Source: DASZTV01 sp035550655 (GTDB lineage Bacteria > Actinomycetota > Actinomycetes > JAFAQI01). Taken from it: a stretch of DNA of 64,000 bases. The notes under the pieces were generated by a model. That model was not told the origin of the DNA, searched no databases, and saw only the letters and a list, made by a program, of their open reading frames with translations. Below, one piece after another: positions 7,693 to 16,391 of this stretch (position 1 is its first letter; each line of letters opens with the position of its first letter). The stretch covers positions 124,001 to 188,000 of the forward strand of contig DASZOU010000022.1 in assembly GCA_035550655.1 (NCBI GenBank). Direction: 5' to 3'. Made by a program: the position numbers and the translations under genes.

Positions 7693-9150
7693 CTAGCGCA
7701 GGGCGAGGCGAGGGTCCGCTCGCACCGCGGGCAGCGGAAGGGGCAGCGGCAACGGGGTCAGCGGCTCGCTGGTCATGAGCGCGCCATGCGCACCGTGCAG
7801 CAAGAGCTCGCGCACGGCGTACACCGGCCCGCTGCCCGTCGAGGTCACCACGAACGACCACGGTCCGGTTCCCGACTTCACGGTGTCCGTGACGTAGGTC
7901 TGCACGGTGTGGCCGGCCGCGATGTCGATGGTGCGACTGGCGCCCGAAGCGGCGGTGACACGGACTGAGCCGGCTCGGGTCGACGGCGCGCTGAGAAGCA
8001 GGATGCAGTCACCACCGTCCGGCTCGCGACCGACCGCCACGGCGGCAGGCGAGCTGAGCGGCTTGGTCGCGGCCAGCCAGACGAAGTCAGGACGCAGCTT
8101 GCTCCTGCCCGGGACGAGGCTTGCCTGTCCCGAGGCGAACACGGGCAGGTCGCTGCTCAGCAGCACCGCCCCCGACAGCCCGCCCAACGCCGCTGTGATG
8201 TCCACGGTCGACGTCCGGCCCGGGCCGACCACGAACTCTTTGACGCTCGACGGCGTGAACTCGCCGTTCGGCGTCGCAACCTTCACGCTGACGGTGGCGT
8301 CCGACGTACCGGGGTTCACGACGACGAGGCTCCGGGGGCCCGCGGTGGCGGGGAAGCCCGGGATGACGAGGTGCCGCGACGGCGGCAGGGTGGGTGGCAC
8401 CAGGTCGCCGCCGTTGGAGGCGAGTCCTTGACTTCGCCGGTCGATCACCGCAGCGGTGACGGCGCCGCTGTCGGCGTGGACGTGCATCGCCACGGTCGGG
8501 ATGTCAGGCGCGACCGTGAAGATGCCGACCGGCACACGTGATCGGGCCGGCACCCGGATCGCGGCGAGCCGAGGCGTCGTGACCACGCCCTTCGCGGTCC
8601 AGAGCGTCACGCCGACGTCGGCATCGGTCGAGGCGGCGTTGGCCAGGACCAGCCGGTCGGTGAAGCCGAGCTTCCCGTTGCCACCCGCGAACCACCAGTC
8701 GGTGGCCGGTGGCAGGCAGGCGCCACCGGCCAGGGCTCGATACCGGCCCGCAGAAGTCTCGATCAGGGCGTCAGCCGCGAGACTCGCCGAGATCGTCCCC
8801 TCGCTGCTGATCGCGACCGACTCGGGCTGCAGGCTCCGTGACCGGACCGACGCCGATGGCCCGACCTTCAGCGTCGAGGTCGTCGACTTGCTTCCCAGCA
8901 GCACCGTCGCGGTGACGGTGCCCGTACCGTGCACCGGGGTGGGAAGCGCGCTGCCCACATCAGCCACTGTCGCCGTCGACACGGTGTGGCGCGGCGAGCC
9001 GTTGACGATCGGACAGATCAAGGTGCGCGCGACCACCGGTGCGGTACCGACCGATCTCGCCGGGTTGCGGACGCCCGTGGCTCCGACGAACAACGAGATG
9101 ACCACCACCGCCACCACGACAGCGCCGAAGATCGGCGTATCGCGCCTCAC
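7693..9150 (-). CDS. DUF5719 family secreted or membrane-anchored protein
   Basis: 485 residues starting at GTG 9150, which overlaps the stop of the large glycosyltransferase (GTGA, four bases). The N-terminus VRRDTPIFGAVVVAVVVISL is a positively charged signal anchor. The rest is rich in Thr, Ser, Val and Gly and has repeated beta-sandwich-like stretches (for example VVVNPGTSDATVSVKV and VVGPGRTSTVDI), consistent with an extracytoplasmic all-beta protein. DUF5719 proteins follow this glycosyltransferase in many actinobacteria, and translational overlap suggests they work together, perhaps in envelope glycan synthesis. No enzymatic motif was recognised. Confidence 0.8.
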   Translation of the reverse strand: MRRDTPIFGAVVVAVVVISLFVGATGVRNPARSVGTAPVVARTLICPIVNGSPRHTVSTATVADVGSALPTPVHGTGTVTATVLLGSKSTTSTLKVGPSASVRSRSLQPESVAISSEGTISASLAADALIETSAGRYRALAGGACLPPATDWWFAGGNGKLGFTDRLVLANAASTDADVGVTLWTAKGVVTTPRLAAIRVPARSRVPVGIFTVAPDIPTVAMHVHADSGAVTAAVIDRRSQGLASNGGDLVPPTLPPSRHLVIPGFPATAGPRSLVVVNPGTSDATVSVKVATPNGEFTPSSVKEFVVGPGRTSTVDITAALGGLSGAVLLSSDLPVFASGQASLVPGRSKLRPDFVWLAATKPLSSPAAVAVGREPDGGDCILLLSAPSTRAGSVRVTAASGASRTIDIAAGHTVQTYVTDTVKSGTGPWSFVVTSTGSGPVYAVRELLLHGAHGALMTSEPLTPLPLPLPLPAVRADPRLALR

Positions 9151-12100
9151 AGCGGGGTCCGCCGATGCGCGTGGGGCGCCGCGCCGGCGCCGAACAGGAG
9201 GACAGCTGCGATACCGAGCAGCTCCAGGATCAGCCACCAGTGCCGACCACCGCTGTCGAAGCTGACCCGCACCGTGCCTGGGCGCGCGGGAAGCTCGAAC
9301 GCCTGCGCCCAGCCGTATGCCGTCACGGGGTGCAACCTCTCGCCGTTCAACGTTGCGTGCCAGCGCGACTCGACCGGCTCGGCGAGAACGAGCAGCCGGT
9401 GCACCGAGGTCGCGCCGGCGCTGACCGTCGATCCGCTGCCGTGCAGCACCGCGAGAGGTGGAGTGTCCGGCACCTCGCCGCGCACGGCGGCGTCCGCCGC
9501 CGCACCGGCGAGAACGGTGAGCTCCCCGGTACTCAAGGAGGAGTGCCAGACCGTGGCACTCGGCACCGGGATGACGGAGAGAGTGCTCGCCTGCCCGAGC
9601 TGCGGCGCGATCCGACGAGCGGTTCGCGACGGCGCGACGACGTAGTTGACGCCGAAGGGGACCAGCTCCGCACCCGCTCCCGGCCGACCGGCCACCAGAT
9701 CCTGTACGACGGCCGCGAGGGCCGCCGACGCACGATCGGAGGAGCGGCCGGAGACGGGTTGGTCACCGGATCCGAGCACCGGACCGCGCGGGGTGCGGAC
9801 GAGGGCGTAGTGAACGAGCTGCGAGTCACCACCGAGCACCAGCGCGCGGCCTGCTGTCGGCACTGCCAGCTCGGCCTGCACGTACAGCGGCAGGACGGCG
9901 GGATCGTCACCACGCAGGGGCTTGCCGGCACCGCGGGCGACCCACCCGAAGACCAGCGTCGCCGTCGCGACGAGTGCAAGGGCGACAACGGCGACCGCCG
10001 CCGGCTGGCGCCAGCCGAAGCTCTGGTCTTGCAACGCCGGCCTCGCCCCGACCGCTGCGACAACAGCCGTGAGCAACGCGCCCGCGCCGGCGACCAGCAA
10101 CGGCAGGCCGGGCCAGTGCCGGGTCGTCGGGAAGCCGGCGGTGACGCTGGCGCCGCGGGTCATGGCGATGGCGACCACCACCCCCAGCACGTAGCCGGCC
10201 GCGCCAAGGCGTGCCGCGGCGACGCGGCTGTCCCGCTGCAGCCCGAGCACCACGCCGCCCAGGATCGGCACGCCGATCCAGAACGGTGCCTGCGCCGCGC
10301 CCCCTGCATGGAGCAGCGCTATCAGGATGCCCGACGGCGCGGAGCGCGAGGTGTAGAACTCCGGCAGGCCGGTGCCCGCGAACAGGACGCTCGGATGCGC
10401 GATCACGTGCCACGTCCAGGGCATGAGCGCGATCAACGGCACGCCGAGGATCCCCGCGGTGGCTTTGAGCCGCTCGTCGATCCGGTCGGAGTCATCCGCT
10501 GACAGATGCATGGCGGCAAGCAGGCCGCCACACACGAGAGCGGCGAACACCCACAACAGGGGCGCGAACGCGGTCGCAACCGCCAGCCACAGACCCGCCC
10601 GAACCGCACGACCTCGCAGCGTGCCAAAAGCGTCGCGCTGCCACGCGACCGTGATGCTGCGAGCCAGCCGTGGCAGCACGATCGCTGCCACGATCACATC
10701 GATTCGACCGGTTGCGATCGCTCCGGTGACTGCCGGCAGCAGCGCGTACACGACCGACACCCAGATCCGGATCCGCACGGCTGTCGTCAGCACGCGCAAC
10801 GACGTGAACGCGCTCAGGGCGGCAAGCGGGACGGCACCAAGAACGATGATGTCGACCGCGAGCCACACCTTGCCGAGGAGGACGCTGGCGAGCAACGCGA
10901 GCAGGGCGAGCGATGGCGACGCGGGCGCGGTCGAACCGACGCCTGAGGGGTGCCAGGCACTGAAGTACGACGACCACAGATCCGTGGCACCGGCCGGGGC
11001 GGGAAGCAGCCGGCCGCCGTGGATCGTTCCCGACAGCACGTGCCGGTCCGCGACGACCGCCAGCAGGCTCAAGACGATGAACAGAACGGAGGCCGGCCTG
11101 CGCAGGAACTCTCCGACGGCGCTTACCTCGTCGGCGAGCGACTCCGCCTCTTCCGACACGGGACCGGTCTCGACCGCTACCCGCCGGCGCGAAATCGGCG
11201 CATCGGGCGCGCCGCCGGGTTGCGGTCTCGCGGCCACGAGGCCCGACACCCAACGCCCGGACGGCGGGAACAGCCGGCGGAGGTCGCCGTAGTCGACTTC
11301 GCGAGCGTCGGCGCGCGACCGGCGGCTCGCCAGGATCCCTCGAGGCGCCGCCAGCACCTGTCCGACTGCCCACAGCTCGGCGGCCGCCTCACGAGGCCGG
11401 CGCGAGAGCACCACGAGTGCCAGGGACTGCAGCAGCCCGACCACCGCGTAGCGCACGAGCAGCAGCGACGCGAGCCAGCCGGGCGTGTTCGCGAGCACGA
11501 TTCGCATGCCGTTGCGGCGCCGTACCGCGAGGGAGCGAACCGGCGAGCCGGTGGGAGTCTCACCCACGCAGGACTCTGCGGCGTGGCGCACGACCGCTCG
11601 TGGCACGACGACCACCCGACCGCCGGCGGCGTTGACCCGCCAGCCCAGGTCGATGGCGGCGCCGAACTCCGCCAGCTCCGGATCCATGCCCCCCAGGGAC
11701 TCCCAGACGTCGCGGCGCACCAGCGACCCGGCGACGCCGACCGCGAGCACCTCGTCGACGTCGTCGCGCTGCCCCTGATCGGGCTCCTGCCGATCCAGGC
11801 CCGTGTCGACGTGACCCGCGGCGTCGATGGACAGCCCGGCCTGGAGGAGCAGCGAGTCTCCCCAGTCGAGCGTCTTCGGACCGGCGAGCCAGACCGACGG
11901 CGAATGGATGACCCGAAGCAACAGCTCGTCCAGCGCGTCGGGCTCGGGAGCGCTGTCGTCGTGCAGCAGCCACAGCCACTCGACGGGGGCATCCTCGCGC
12001 ACCCGGCGATCCGGCCGGCCGGCGAGCAGCTCGAGCCCCGCCGCGACCGCCGCGCCGACGCCGCCGCCCGGTTCGACCCGAGCGACGTGGGAGTTGCCGA

Positions 12101-12287
12101 GCCGGTCGGTCGCCACCGCGACGGTGCGATCAGTGCTGGCGACGTCGACTGCCACCACCCGGTCCGCGCGGCGCACCTGGTTGGCCAACGCGTCGAGAGT
12201 CCTCGGCAACCGCTTTGCCCCGTTCTGGCAAATGACGATCGCCGTGACGACGTGCCCGGGATGCCGGGTGCGGGAAGTCGCAGACAT
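9147..12287 (-). CDS. Very large GT2 glycosyltransferase with multi-spanning C-terminal half
   Basis: 1046 residues from ATG at 12287. Residues about 15-300 form a GT2 domain: TAIVICQNGAKRLPRTL, VVAVDVASTDRTV, WLLHDDSAPEPDAL (an acidic metal-binding DDS motif) and LGWRVNAAGGRVVVVP. After a linker, residues about 390-840 carry many hydrophobic segments like a GT-C or polymer-ligase membrane domain, and the final 200 residues look extracytoplasmic with a last membrane helix (LILELLGIAAVLLFGAGAA). Such fusions act on lipid-linked sugars or wall polymers; donor and acceptor are unknown. It overlaps DUF5719 by four bases and follows whiB2 with a 135-base structured gap. Confidence 0.85.
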   Translation of the reverse strand: MSATSRTRHPGHVVTAIVICQNGAKRLPRTLDALANQVRRADRVVAVDVASTDRTVAVATDRLGNSHVARVEPGGGVGAAVAAGLELLAGRPDRRVREDAPVEWLWLLHDDSAPEPDALDELLLRVIHSPSVWLAGPKTLDWGDSLLLQAGLSIDAAGHVDTGLDRQEPDQGQRDDVDEVLAVGVAGSLVRRDVWESLGGMDPELAEFGAAIDLGWRVNAAGGRVVVVPRAVVRHAAESCVGETPTGSPVRSLAVRRRNGMRIVLANTPGWLASLLLVRYAVVGLLQSLALVVLSRRPREAAAELWAVGQVLAAPRGILASRRSRADAREVDYGDLRRLFPPSGRWVSGLVAARPQPGGAPDAPISRRRVAVETGPVSEEAESLADEVSAVGEFLRRPASVLFIVLSLLAVVADRHVLSGTIHGGRLLPAPAGATDLWSSYFSAWHPSGVGSTAPASPSLALLALLASVLLGKVWLAVDIIVLGAVPLAALSAFTSLRVLTTAVRIRIWVSVVYALLPAVTGAIATGRIDVIVAAIVLPRLARSITVAWQRDAFGTLRGRAVRAGLWLAVATAFAPLLWVFAALVCGGLLAAMHLSADDSDRIDERLKATAGILGVPLIALMPWTWHVIAHPSVLFAGTGLPEFYTSRSAPSGILIALLHAGGAAQAPFWIGVPILGGVVLGLQRDSRVAAARLGAAGYVLGVVVAIAMTRGASVTAGFPTTRHWPGLPLLVAGAGALLTAVVAAVGARPALQDQSFGWRQPAAVAVVALALVATATLVFGWVARGAGKPLRGDDPAVLPLYVQAELAVPTAGRALVLGGDSQLVHYALVRTPRGPVLGSGDQPVSGRSSDRASAALAAVVQDLVAGRPGAGAELVPFGVNYVVAPSRTARRIAPQLGQASTLSVIPVPSATVWHSSLSTGELTVLAGAAADAAVRGEVPDTPPLAVLHGSGSTVSAGATSVHRLLVLAEPVESRWHATLNGERLHPVTAYGWAQAFELPARPGTVRVSFDSGGRHWWLILELLGIAAVLLFGAGAAPHAHRRTPL

Positions 12288-12326
12288 AGCGGAATGCCGA
12301 CTGGCGGCCCTAGCAGACTACGCGGC

Positions 12327-12417
12327 GGCTGACGGCGTCATCGGCGAGGCTCGACCGAGCACCGCGTGCTGAGGGGCACGCAAGCGAGGGAGAACGCCGC
12401 CGATGGCGTCGTCAGCC
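12327..12417. repeat. 20-base inverted repeat with nested hairpins between whiB2 and the GT2 gene
   Basis: Arms 12327-12346 and 12398-12417 pair at 18 of 20 positions (G-rich arm starting GGCTGACG, matching arm ending GTCAGCC). The 51-base loop holds smaller hairpins, including CGTGC-TGAGGG-GCACG at 12364-12379. It begins six bases past the whiB2 stop and ends 40 bases before the GT2 ATG. No U-run follows it, so it is either a terminator of the U-less actinobacterial kind or an attenuator. Confidence 0.6.
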
Positions 12418-12422
12418 CCGCG

Positions 12423-12686
12423 TCAGACGACTTGACGCTTGAGGCGGCGCCTCTCCCTCTCCGAAAGTCCGCCCCAGATGCCGAAGCGCTCGTCGTGCGC
12501 CAAGGCGTACGACAGGCAGTCGCCACGCACGTCGCAGCGGCCACACACCCGCTTGGCCTCCCGAGTCGACCCACCCTTTTCCGGGAAGAAAGCCTCCGGG
12601 TCGGTCTGGGCGCACAGCGCTTCCACCTGCCACGGCAGGGGCATCGCCTCGTCCTCGGGGCCCAGCACTACGAACTGCTCGGTCAT
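12423..12686 (-). CDS. whiB2: WhiB2/WhmD-type iron-sulfur transcription regulator
   Basis: 87 residues from ATG at 12686. Four cysteines, Cys25, Cys48, Cys51 and Cys57 (C-x22-CxxC-x5-C), bind the [4Fe-4S] cluster; the turn motif GIWGG is at 69-73, followed by a basic tail (ERERRRLKRQVV) for DNA binding. WhiB proteins bind the sigma factor region 4 and tune promoters; the WhiB2/WhmD/WhiB group is linked to septation and sporulation. The location between the metallopeptidase-like gene and fbiA matches Rv3260c. A strong consensus-like promoter lies about 100 bases upstream, leaving a long untranslated leader. Confidence 0.93.
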   Translation of the reverse strand: MTEQFVVLGPEDEAMPLPWQVEALCAQTDPEAFFPEKGGSTREAKRVCGRCDVRGDCLSYALAHDERFGIWGGLSERERRRLKRQVV

Positions 12687-12792
12687 GGCGCCTCCACGTC
12701 AGCTGCTCGCGGCCGATCCGACGGCCGCGAGGCTTGGCGTGTCCTGGTCGGGAAAATCCCGTTCCCGGCCGGTGGGGAATGACACGCGTGGA

Positions 12793-12822
12793 ATTACATG
12801 CGCGTCGTAACCCAAAAGTCAA
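12793..12822 (-). promoter_or_regulatory. Sigma-70-type promoter of whiB2
   Basis: On the minus strand TTGACT (12822-12817) and TGTAAT (12798-12793) are separated by 18 bases, close to the housekeeping consensus. Transcription would start near 12786, giving about 100 bases of leader before the whiB2 ATG. It is the best promoter match seen in the window. Confidence 0.7.
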
Positions 12823-12868
12823 GAGGGGTGGTGGTAATTGTCCAGCTCGTCCCCACCCGAGCTGACGC

Positions 12869-14341
12869 TCAGGACTCGGTGTCGGGAGCCTCAGGAGCAG
12901 GGGCGGCAGGCCGGTTCCGGGCCGCGGGCGCCTTCTTCGCCGCACTGGTCGCCTTCGCCGCGGACTTGGCTGCGCGCGTTGCCGCGGGCTTTGCCGCCGC
13001 CTGCTTGGCAGTCTTTGCAGCGGGCTTGGGGGCCGGCTTCTTCGCGGTCTTCACGGCGGGCTTGGCCGCCGGTGCCGCCTTGCCGGCGGGGCGCAGCGAC
13101 GACCGCCGCACCGCCGCCCGCGACGGGGCCGGCACCGGTTCGGACAGCCGGGCGAGGACGCCGGGAACGGACGGGACGTCCAGTTCGGGTTCGCCACCCT
13201 GGGCCCGGCGATAGCGCGCCGCATCGCGGCTGTCCCGGTGCCGGTCGACGGCCTCGCCGACCCGGCTGGCCACTGCTCGGCGCTCCCGCGGCGCAAGACC
13301 CACCGCGAACTCCTCCAGCACCTCGTGCAGCACCCGGTCGCGCTCGCGCTCCATGGCACGGTCACGCTCGGCAAGGTAGGCGAGCAGCGCCTGCCCGGCG
13401 GCGACGAGGCGCTCGGTACCGCCACCGACTGTCTCCGTGACACCACCGATGGCATCGACCTGGTCGGCGAGGATCCCTCGAACATCGTCGAGCACGCCCT
13501 GTGCGGCAGCGCGGCCTTCGGAGACGACGACGTCCGCCCTGGTCTTCCAATCGCTGCGCAGCTCGTCGAGAGCCTTGGCGACGGTCGTGCCCGAGCCGCC
13601 CACCGTGTCGTCGACATGCTCGCGGACCTCGTCCAGAGCGTCGGCGAAGTCGTTGCGCAGCTCGGTCAGCTGAAGCTCCACGTTGTCGCGAGTCTCGAGA
13701 CTGGCCTGCTCCATCGATCCGAGCACGGCGCTGAGGTCTTCGAGCAGGCGCTCCCGCGCCTCGGCGAAGCCGTCGAGGATGCCGCCCTGCAGCGACGACA
13801 GCTGCTGGTCGATCGGCCGGGTGGACTCGTCGATCGCCGTCATGAGCTCGGTCACCAGTGCCTCGATGTGGCGCCGGTCGGCGTCGCGCGAGGAGGGATC
13901 CTGCAACGTCTCGCCCAGGGTCCCCAGGCTGCTCGCGACCGCTTCGCCCAGGTCTTCCAGCCCGCCACGGACCGCTTCCGCCCACTCGTCGAGCGCTCCA
14001 GCCTGCTCCTGCAGCGCCTCAAACGTGCGCTCGCGGTGCTGGGACGCGGCGGCGCGTTCGGCGTTCACGGACTGCAGCAACGCGGCCAACCGGTCGTCGA
14101 GAGACGCGATCCGGGACTCGAGCCGGTCCGACAACGCGTCGACGGTGTCCTCGATCGCGGCGAGCCGCTCCTCGAGCTCGGAGATCTCTGCCCGCAGACC
14201 CGTCAGCGACGCCGCGACCACAGGCCCGACCGGAAGTGCCGACTCGCCGTTCGCCGCGACCGGACGCCCGACCAGCGTCTCGAGGCGGTGCATCAAGGCC
14301 GGCCGCTGGGCTGCCTCGCTCGTCGCGGTGTCGCTCTCCAC
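12869..14341 (-). CDS. Long coiled-coil protein with Lys/Ala-rich histone-like tail
   Basis: 490 residues from GTG 14341, chosen because GGGGAG lies five bases upstream; the longer open frame overlaps fbiA and is not protein-like. Residues about 45-320 are heptad-rich (LRAEISELEERLAAIEDTV, LESRIASLDDRLAALL), predicting a long coiled coil. A short basic region follows, and the last 75 residues are repeats of Lys, Ala and Pro (AKPAVKTAKK, KPAAKTAKQ) like histone H1 tails. No family with known role was recognised. It might be a nucleoid or scaffold protein. It diverges from fbiA with 96 bases between, which may hold both promoters. Confidence 0.7.
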   Translation of the reverse strand: MESDTATSEAAQRPALMHRLETLVGRPVAANGESALPVGPVVAASLTGLRAEISELEERLAAIEDTVDALSDRLESRIASLDDRLAALLQSVNAERAAASQHRERTFEALQEQAGALDEWAEAVRGGLEDLGEAVASSLGTLGETLQDPSSRDADRRHIEALVTELMTAIDESTRPIDQQLSSLQGGILDGFAEARERLLEDLSAVLGSMEQASLETRDNVELQLTELRNDFADALDEVREHVDDTVGGSGTTVAKALDELRSDWKTRADVVVSEGRAAAQGVLDDVRGILADQVDAIGGVTETVGGGTERLVAAGQALLAYLAERDRAMERERDRVLHEVLEEFAVGLAPRERRAVASRVGEAVDRHRDSRDAARYRRAQGGEPELDVPSVPGVLARLSEPVPAPSRAAVRRSSLRPAGKAAPAAKPAVKTAKKPAPKPAAKTAKQAAAKPAATRAAKSAAKATSAAKKAPAARNRPAAPAPEAPDTES

Positions 14342-14437
14342 GCTCACTCCCCAGGTTCCAATGGCAGTCGAAACCCTACGCGCGATTCGGTGCCCGCGCC
14401 CGCCACACCCACCGATGGGTGCGAAAGACTGCCAGGC

Positions 14438-15412
14438 GTGCGGGTGACCACCTTGTGCGGCGGGATCGGCGGAGCCCGGTTCCTGCTCGGCCTGCGCACG
14501 CTCGGCCACGACGTCACCGCGGTCGCCAACACCGGCGACGACATGACCGTCCTCGGGCTTCGCATCTGCCCGGATCTCGACAGCATCCTCTACACCCTCG
14601 GTGGTGGCGTGGCCGCGGACCGCGGCTGGGGCCGGGAAGGCGAGACCTTCCGGGTACGCGACGAGCTCGCCGCCTACGCCGGCGCTGTCGCCGCCGCCGA
14701 GGCCCTCGTGCCGGTGTGGTTCGGCCTCGGGGACCTCGACCTCGCCACGCATCTGCTCCGCAGCCGCTGGCTTGCTGACGGCGTCGCGCTGTCAACCGTG
14801 ACTCAGTGGCTGTGCGAGCGCTGGCAGACCGGGCTGCGCCTCGTCCCCGCGACCGACGACCGGCTCGAGACACACGTGCTGCTGACCGACGGCAGCATCA
14901 TCCACTTCCAGGAATGGTGGGTCCGGCTGCGTGCCCAGGTTCCCGCCGCCGGCTTCGAGATCCGCGGCGCCGACGCCGCGAAGCCGGCGCCAGGTGTCAT
15001 CGACGCGATCACCGACGCAGACGTCGTCCTGCTTGCACCCAGCAACCCCGTCGTCTCGATCGGCACGATCCTCGCGGTTCCGGGCGTCGCTGCCGCGTTG
15101 CGAGCAACCGACGCGGCGGTAGTCGGCCTGTCACCGATCGTGGGCGGCGCGCCGGTCCGCGGAATGGCGGATGCCTGCCTGGCCGCCATCGGCGTGGCGA
15201 CGGCCGCCGACGCCGTGGCTCGCCACTACGGCGCCCGCCGGGATGGTGGCCTGATCGACGGCTGGCTCGTCGACGAGACCGACCGCGACCTGGTCCCGCC
15301 CCTAGCCGGGTTGGGGTTTAGCGCCCGTGCCGTGCCACTGCTGATGCACGACGTGCCCACCACCGCCGCGATGGCGCGGGCGGCGATCGACCTCGCGGGT
15401 GGGCTGAGGTGA
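14438..15412 (+). CDS. fbiA: 2-phospho-L-lactate (phosphoenolpyruvate) transferase of F420 synthesis
   Basis: 324 residues. The enzyme joins the lactyl/enolpyruvyl-diphosphoguanosine moiety to Fo to give (dehydro)F420-0. Signature features: VTTLCGGIGGARFLLGL at the start, VANTGDDMTVLGLRICPDLD (metal and substrate loop), STVTQWLC-type region and APSNPVVSIGTIL. The start could be GTG 14438 or GTG 14444; the first was taken. The stop overlaps fbiB (GTGA), so the two are translationally coupled, as in mycobacterial fbiAB. The gene lies right of whiB2 as Rv3261 does. Confidence 0.93.
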   Translation: MRVTTLCGGIGGARFLLGLRTLGHDVTAVANTGDDMTVLGLRICPDLDSILYTLGGGVAADRGWGREGETFRVRDELAAYAGAVAAAEALVPVWFGLGDLDLATHLLRSRWLADGVALSTVTQWLCERWQTGLRLVPATDDRLETHVLLTDGSIIHFQEWWVRLRAQVPAAGFEIRGADAAKPAPGVIDAITDADVVLLAPSNPVVSIGTILAVPGVAAALRATDAAVVGLSPIVGGAPVRGMADACLAAIGVATAADAVARHYGARRDGGLIDGWLVDETDRDLVPPLAGLGFSARAVPLLMHDVPTTAAMARAAIDLAGGLR

Positions 15413-16389
15413 CGTCCGCGATCGAGGTCTGGGCACTGGACGGCATCCCGGAGGTCGCTGCCGGGGATGACATCGCGGCTCTCGTCGCCGCGACCGGGGT
15501 CGAGCTCCGCGACGGCGACGTCGTGGTCGTAACCAGCAAGATCGTGTCCAAGGCGGAGGGCCGACTGGTCGCGGGAAGCCGCGAGGAGCACCTGCCCGCC
15601 GAGACGGTACGGGTGGTCGCGCAGCGCGGCCGGACGCAGATCGTGCAGACCCGGCACGGTTTCGTCCTCGCGGCGGGTGGGATCGACGCCAGCAACGTGC
15701 CGGCCGGGACCGTCGCGCTGCTGCCTGTCGATCCCGATGCCTCCGCCCGCCGGATCCGTGCCGGCCTGCGCGAGCACGTGGGCGCGGACGTCGCCGTGAT
15801 CGTCACCGACACGATGGGGCGGCCGTGGCGCGAAGGGGTCGTCGACACCGCAATCGGCGCCGCCGGCATCGAGGTCCTCGATGACCTGCGCGGCAACCAC
15901 GACTCGTTCGGCCAGGTGCTCGAGGTCACCGTCACCGCCCTCGCCGATGAGCTCGCCGCCGCAGCGGATCTCGTCAAGGGGAAGCTGGCCGGAAGGCCGG
16001 TCGCAGTCGTCCGCGGCTTCCACGTGCATCAGCCGGAACCCGACCGCGGCGCGAAGCCGCTGGTCCGCGCCGCCGCCGAGGACATGTTCTCGGCCGGGAC
16101 CCGCGACGCGATCATCCAGCTCGTCCGGGACAGCTCCCCGGTCGAGGCGCCGGCGCCGGCGACCGCGCCCGATCGCGGCGCAGTCGAACGAGCGATCGAG
16201 GCGCTGGGAGAGACAGCGGCAAGGCTGCGCATCGCGGCGGACGGGCGTTCGGTCGCAGCGATCGGCACGCCGCTCGACGCCGGCTACGCGCTGGGGCGGC
16301 TGATGGCCGGGCTCGCCGGCGAGGGGCTGCGCGCGACGGCGCCGGTGGCGACTTCGGACGGGGCGCGGCTCGAGGTGCTCGCGCCGTAG
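15409..16389 (+). CDS. fbiB: F420-0:gamma-glutamyl ligase, short form without nitroreductase domain
   Basis: 326 residues from GTG 15409, overlapping the fbiA stop. Residues 1-245 are a CofE domain (DGDVVVVTSKIVSKAEGRLV, VTDTMGRPWREGVVD, the GTP/F420 region DDLRGNHDSFG) that adds gamma-linked glutamates to F420-0. Mycobacterial FbiB is about 450 residues with a C-terminal FMN-binding domain that reduces dehydro-F420-0. Here only about 80 further residues follow (DRGAVERAIEALGETAARL onward), too few for that fold and without its motifs. The reduction step would need another protein. Function of the ligase part is confident. Confidence 0.9.
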   Translation: MTSAIEVWALDGIPEVAAGDDIAALVAATGVELRDGDVVVVTSKIVSKAEGRLVAGSREEHLPAETVRVVAQRGRTQIVQTRHGFVLAAGGIDASNVPAGTVALLPVDPDASARRIRAGLREHVGADVAVIVTDTMGRPWREGVVDTAIGAAGIEVLDDLRGNHDSFGQVLEVTVTALADELAAAADLVKGKLAGRPVAVVRGFHVHQPEPDRGAKPLVRAAAEDMFSAGTRDAIIQLVRDSSPVEAPAPATAPDRGAVERAIEALGETAARLRIAADGRSVAAIGTPLDAGYALGRLMAGLAGEGLRATAPVATSDGARLEVLAP

Positions 16390-16391
16390 CG

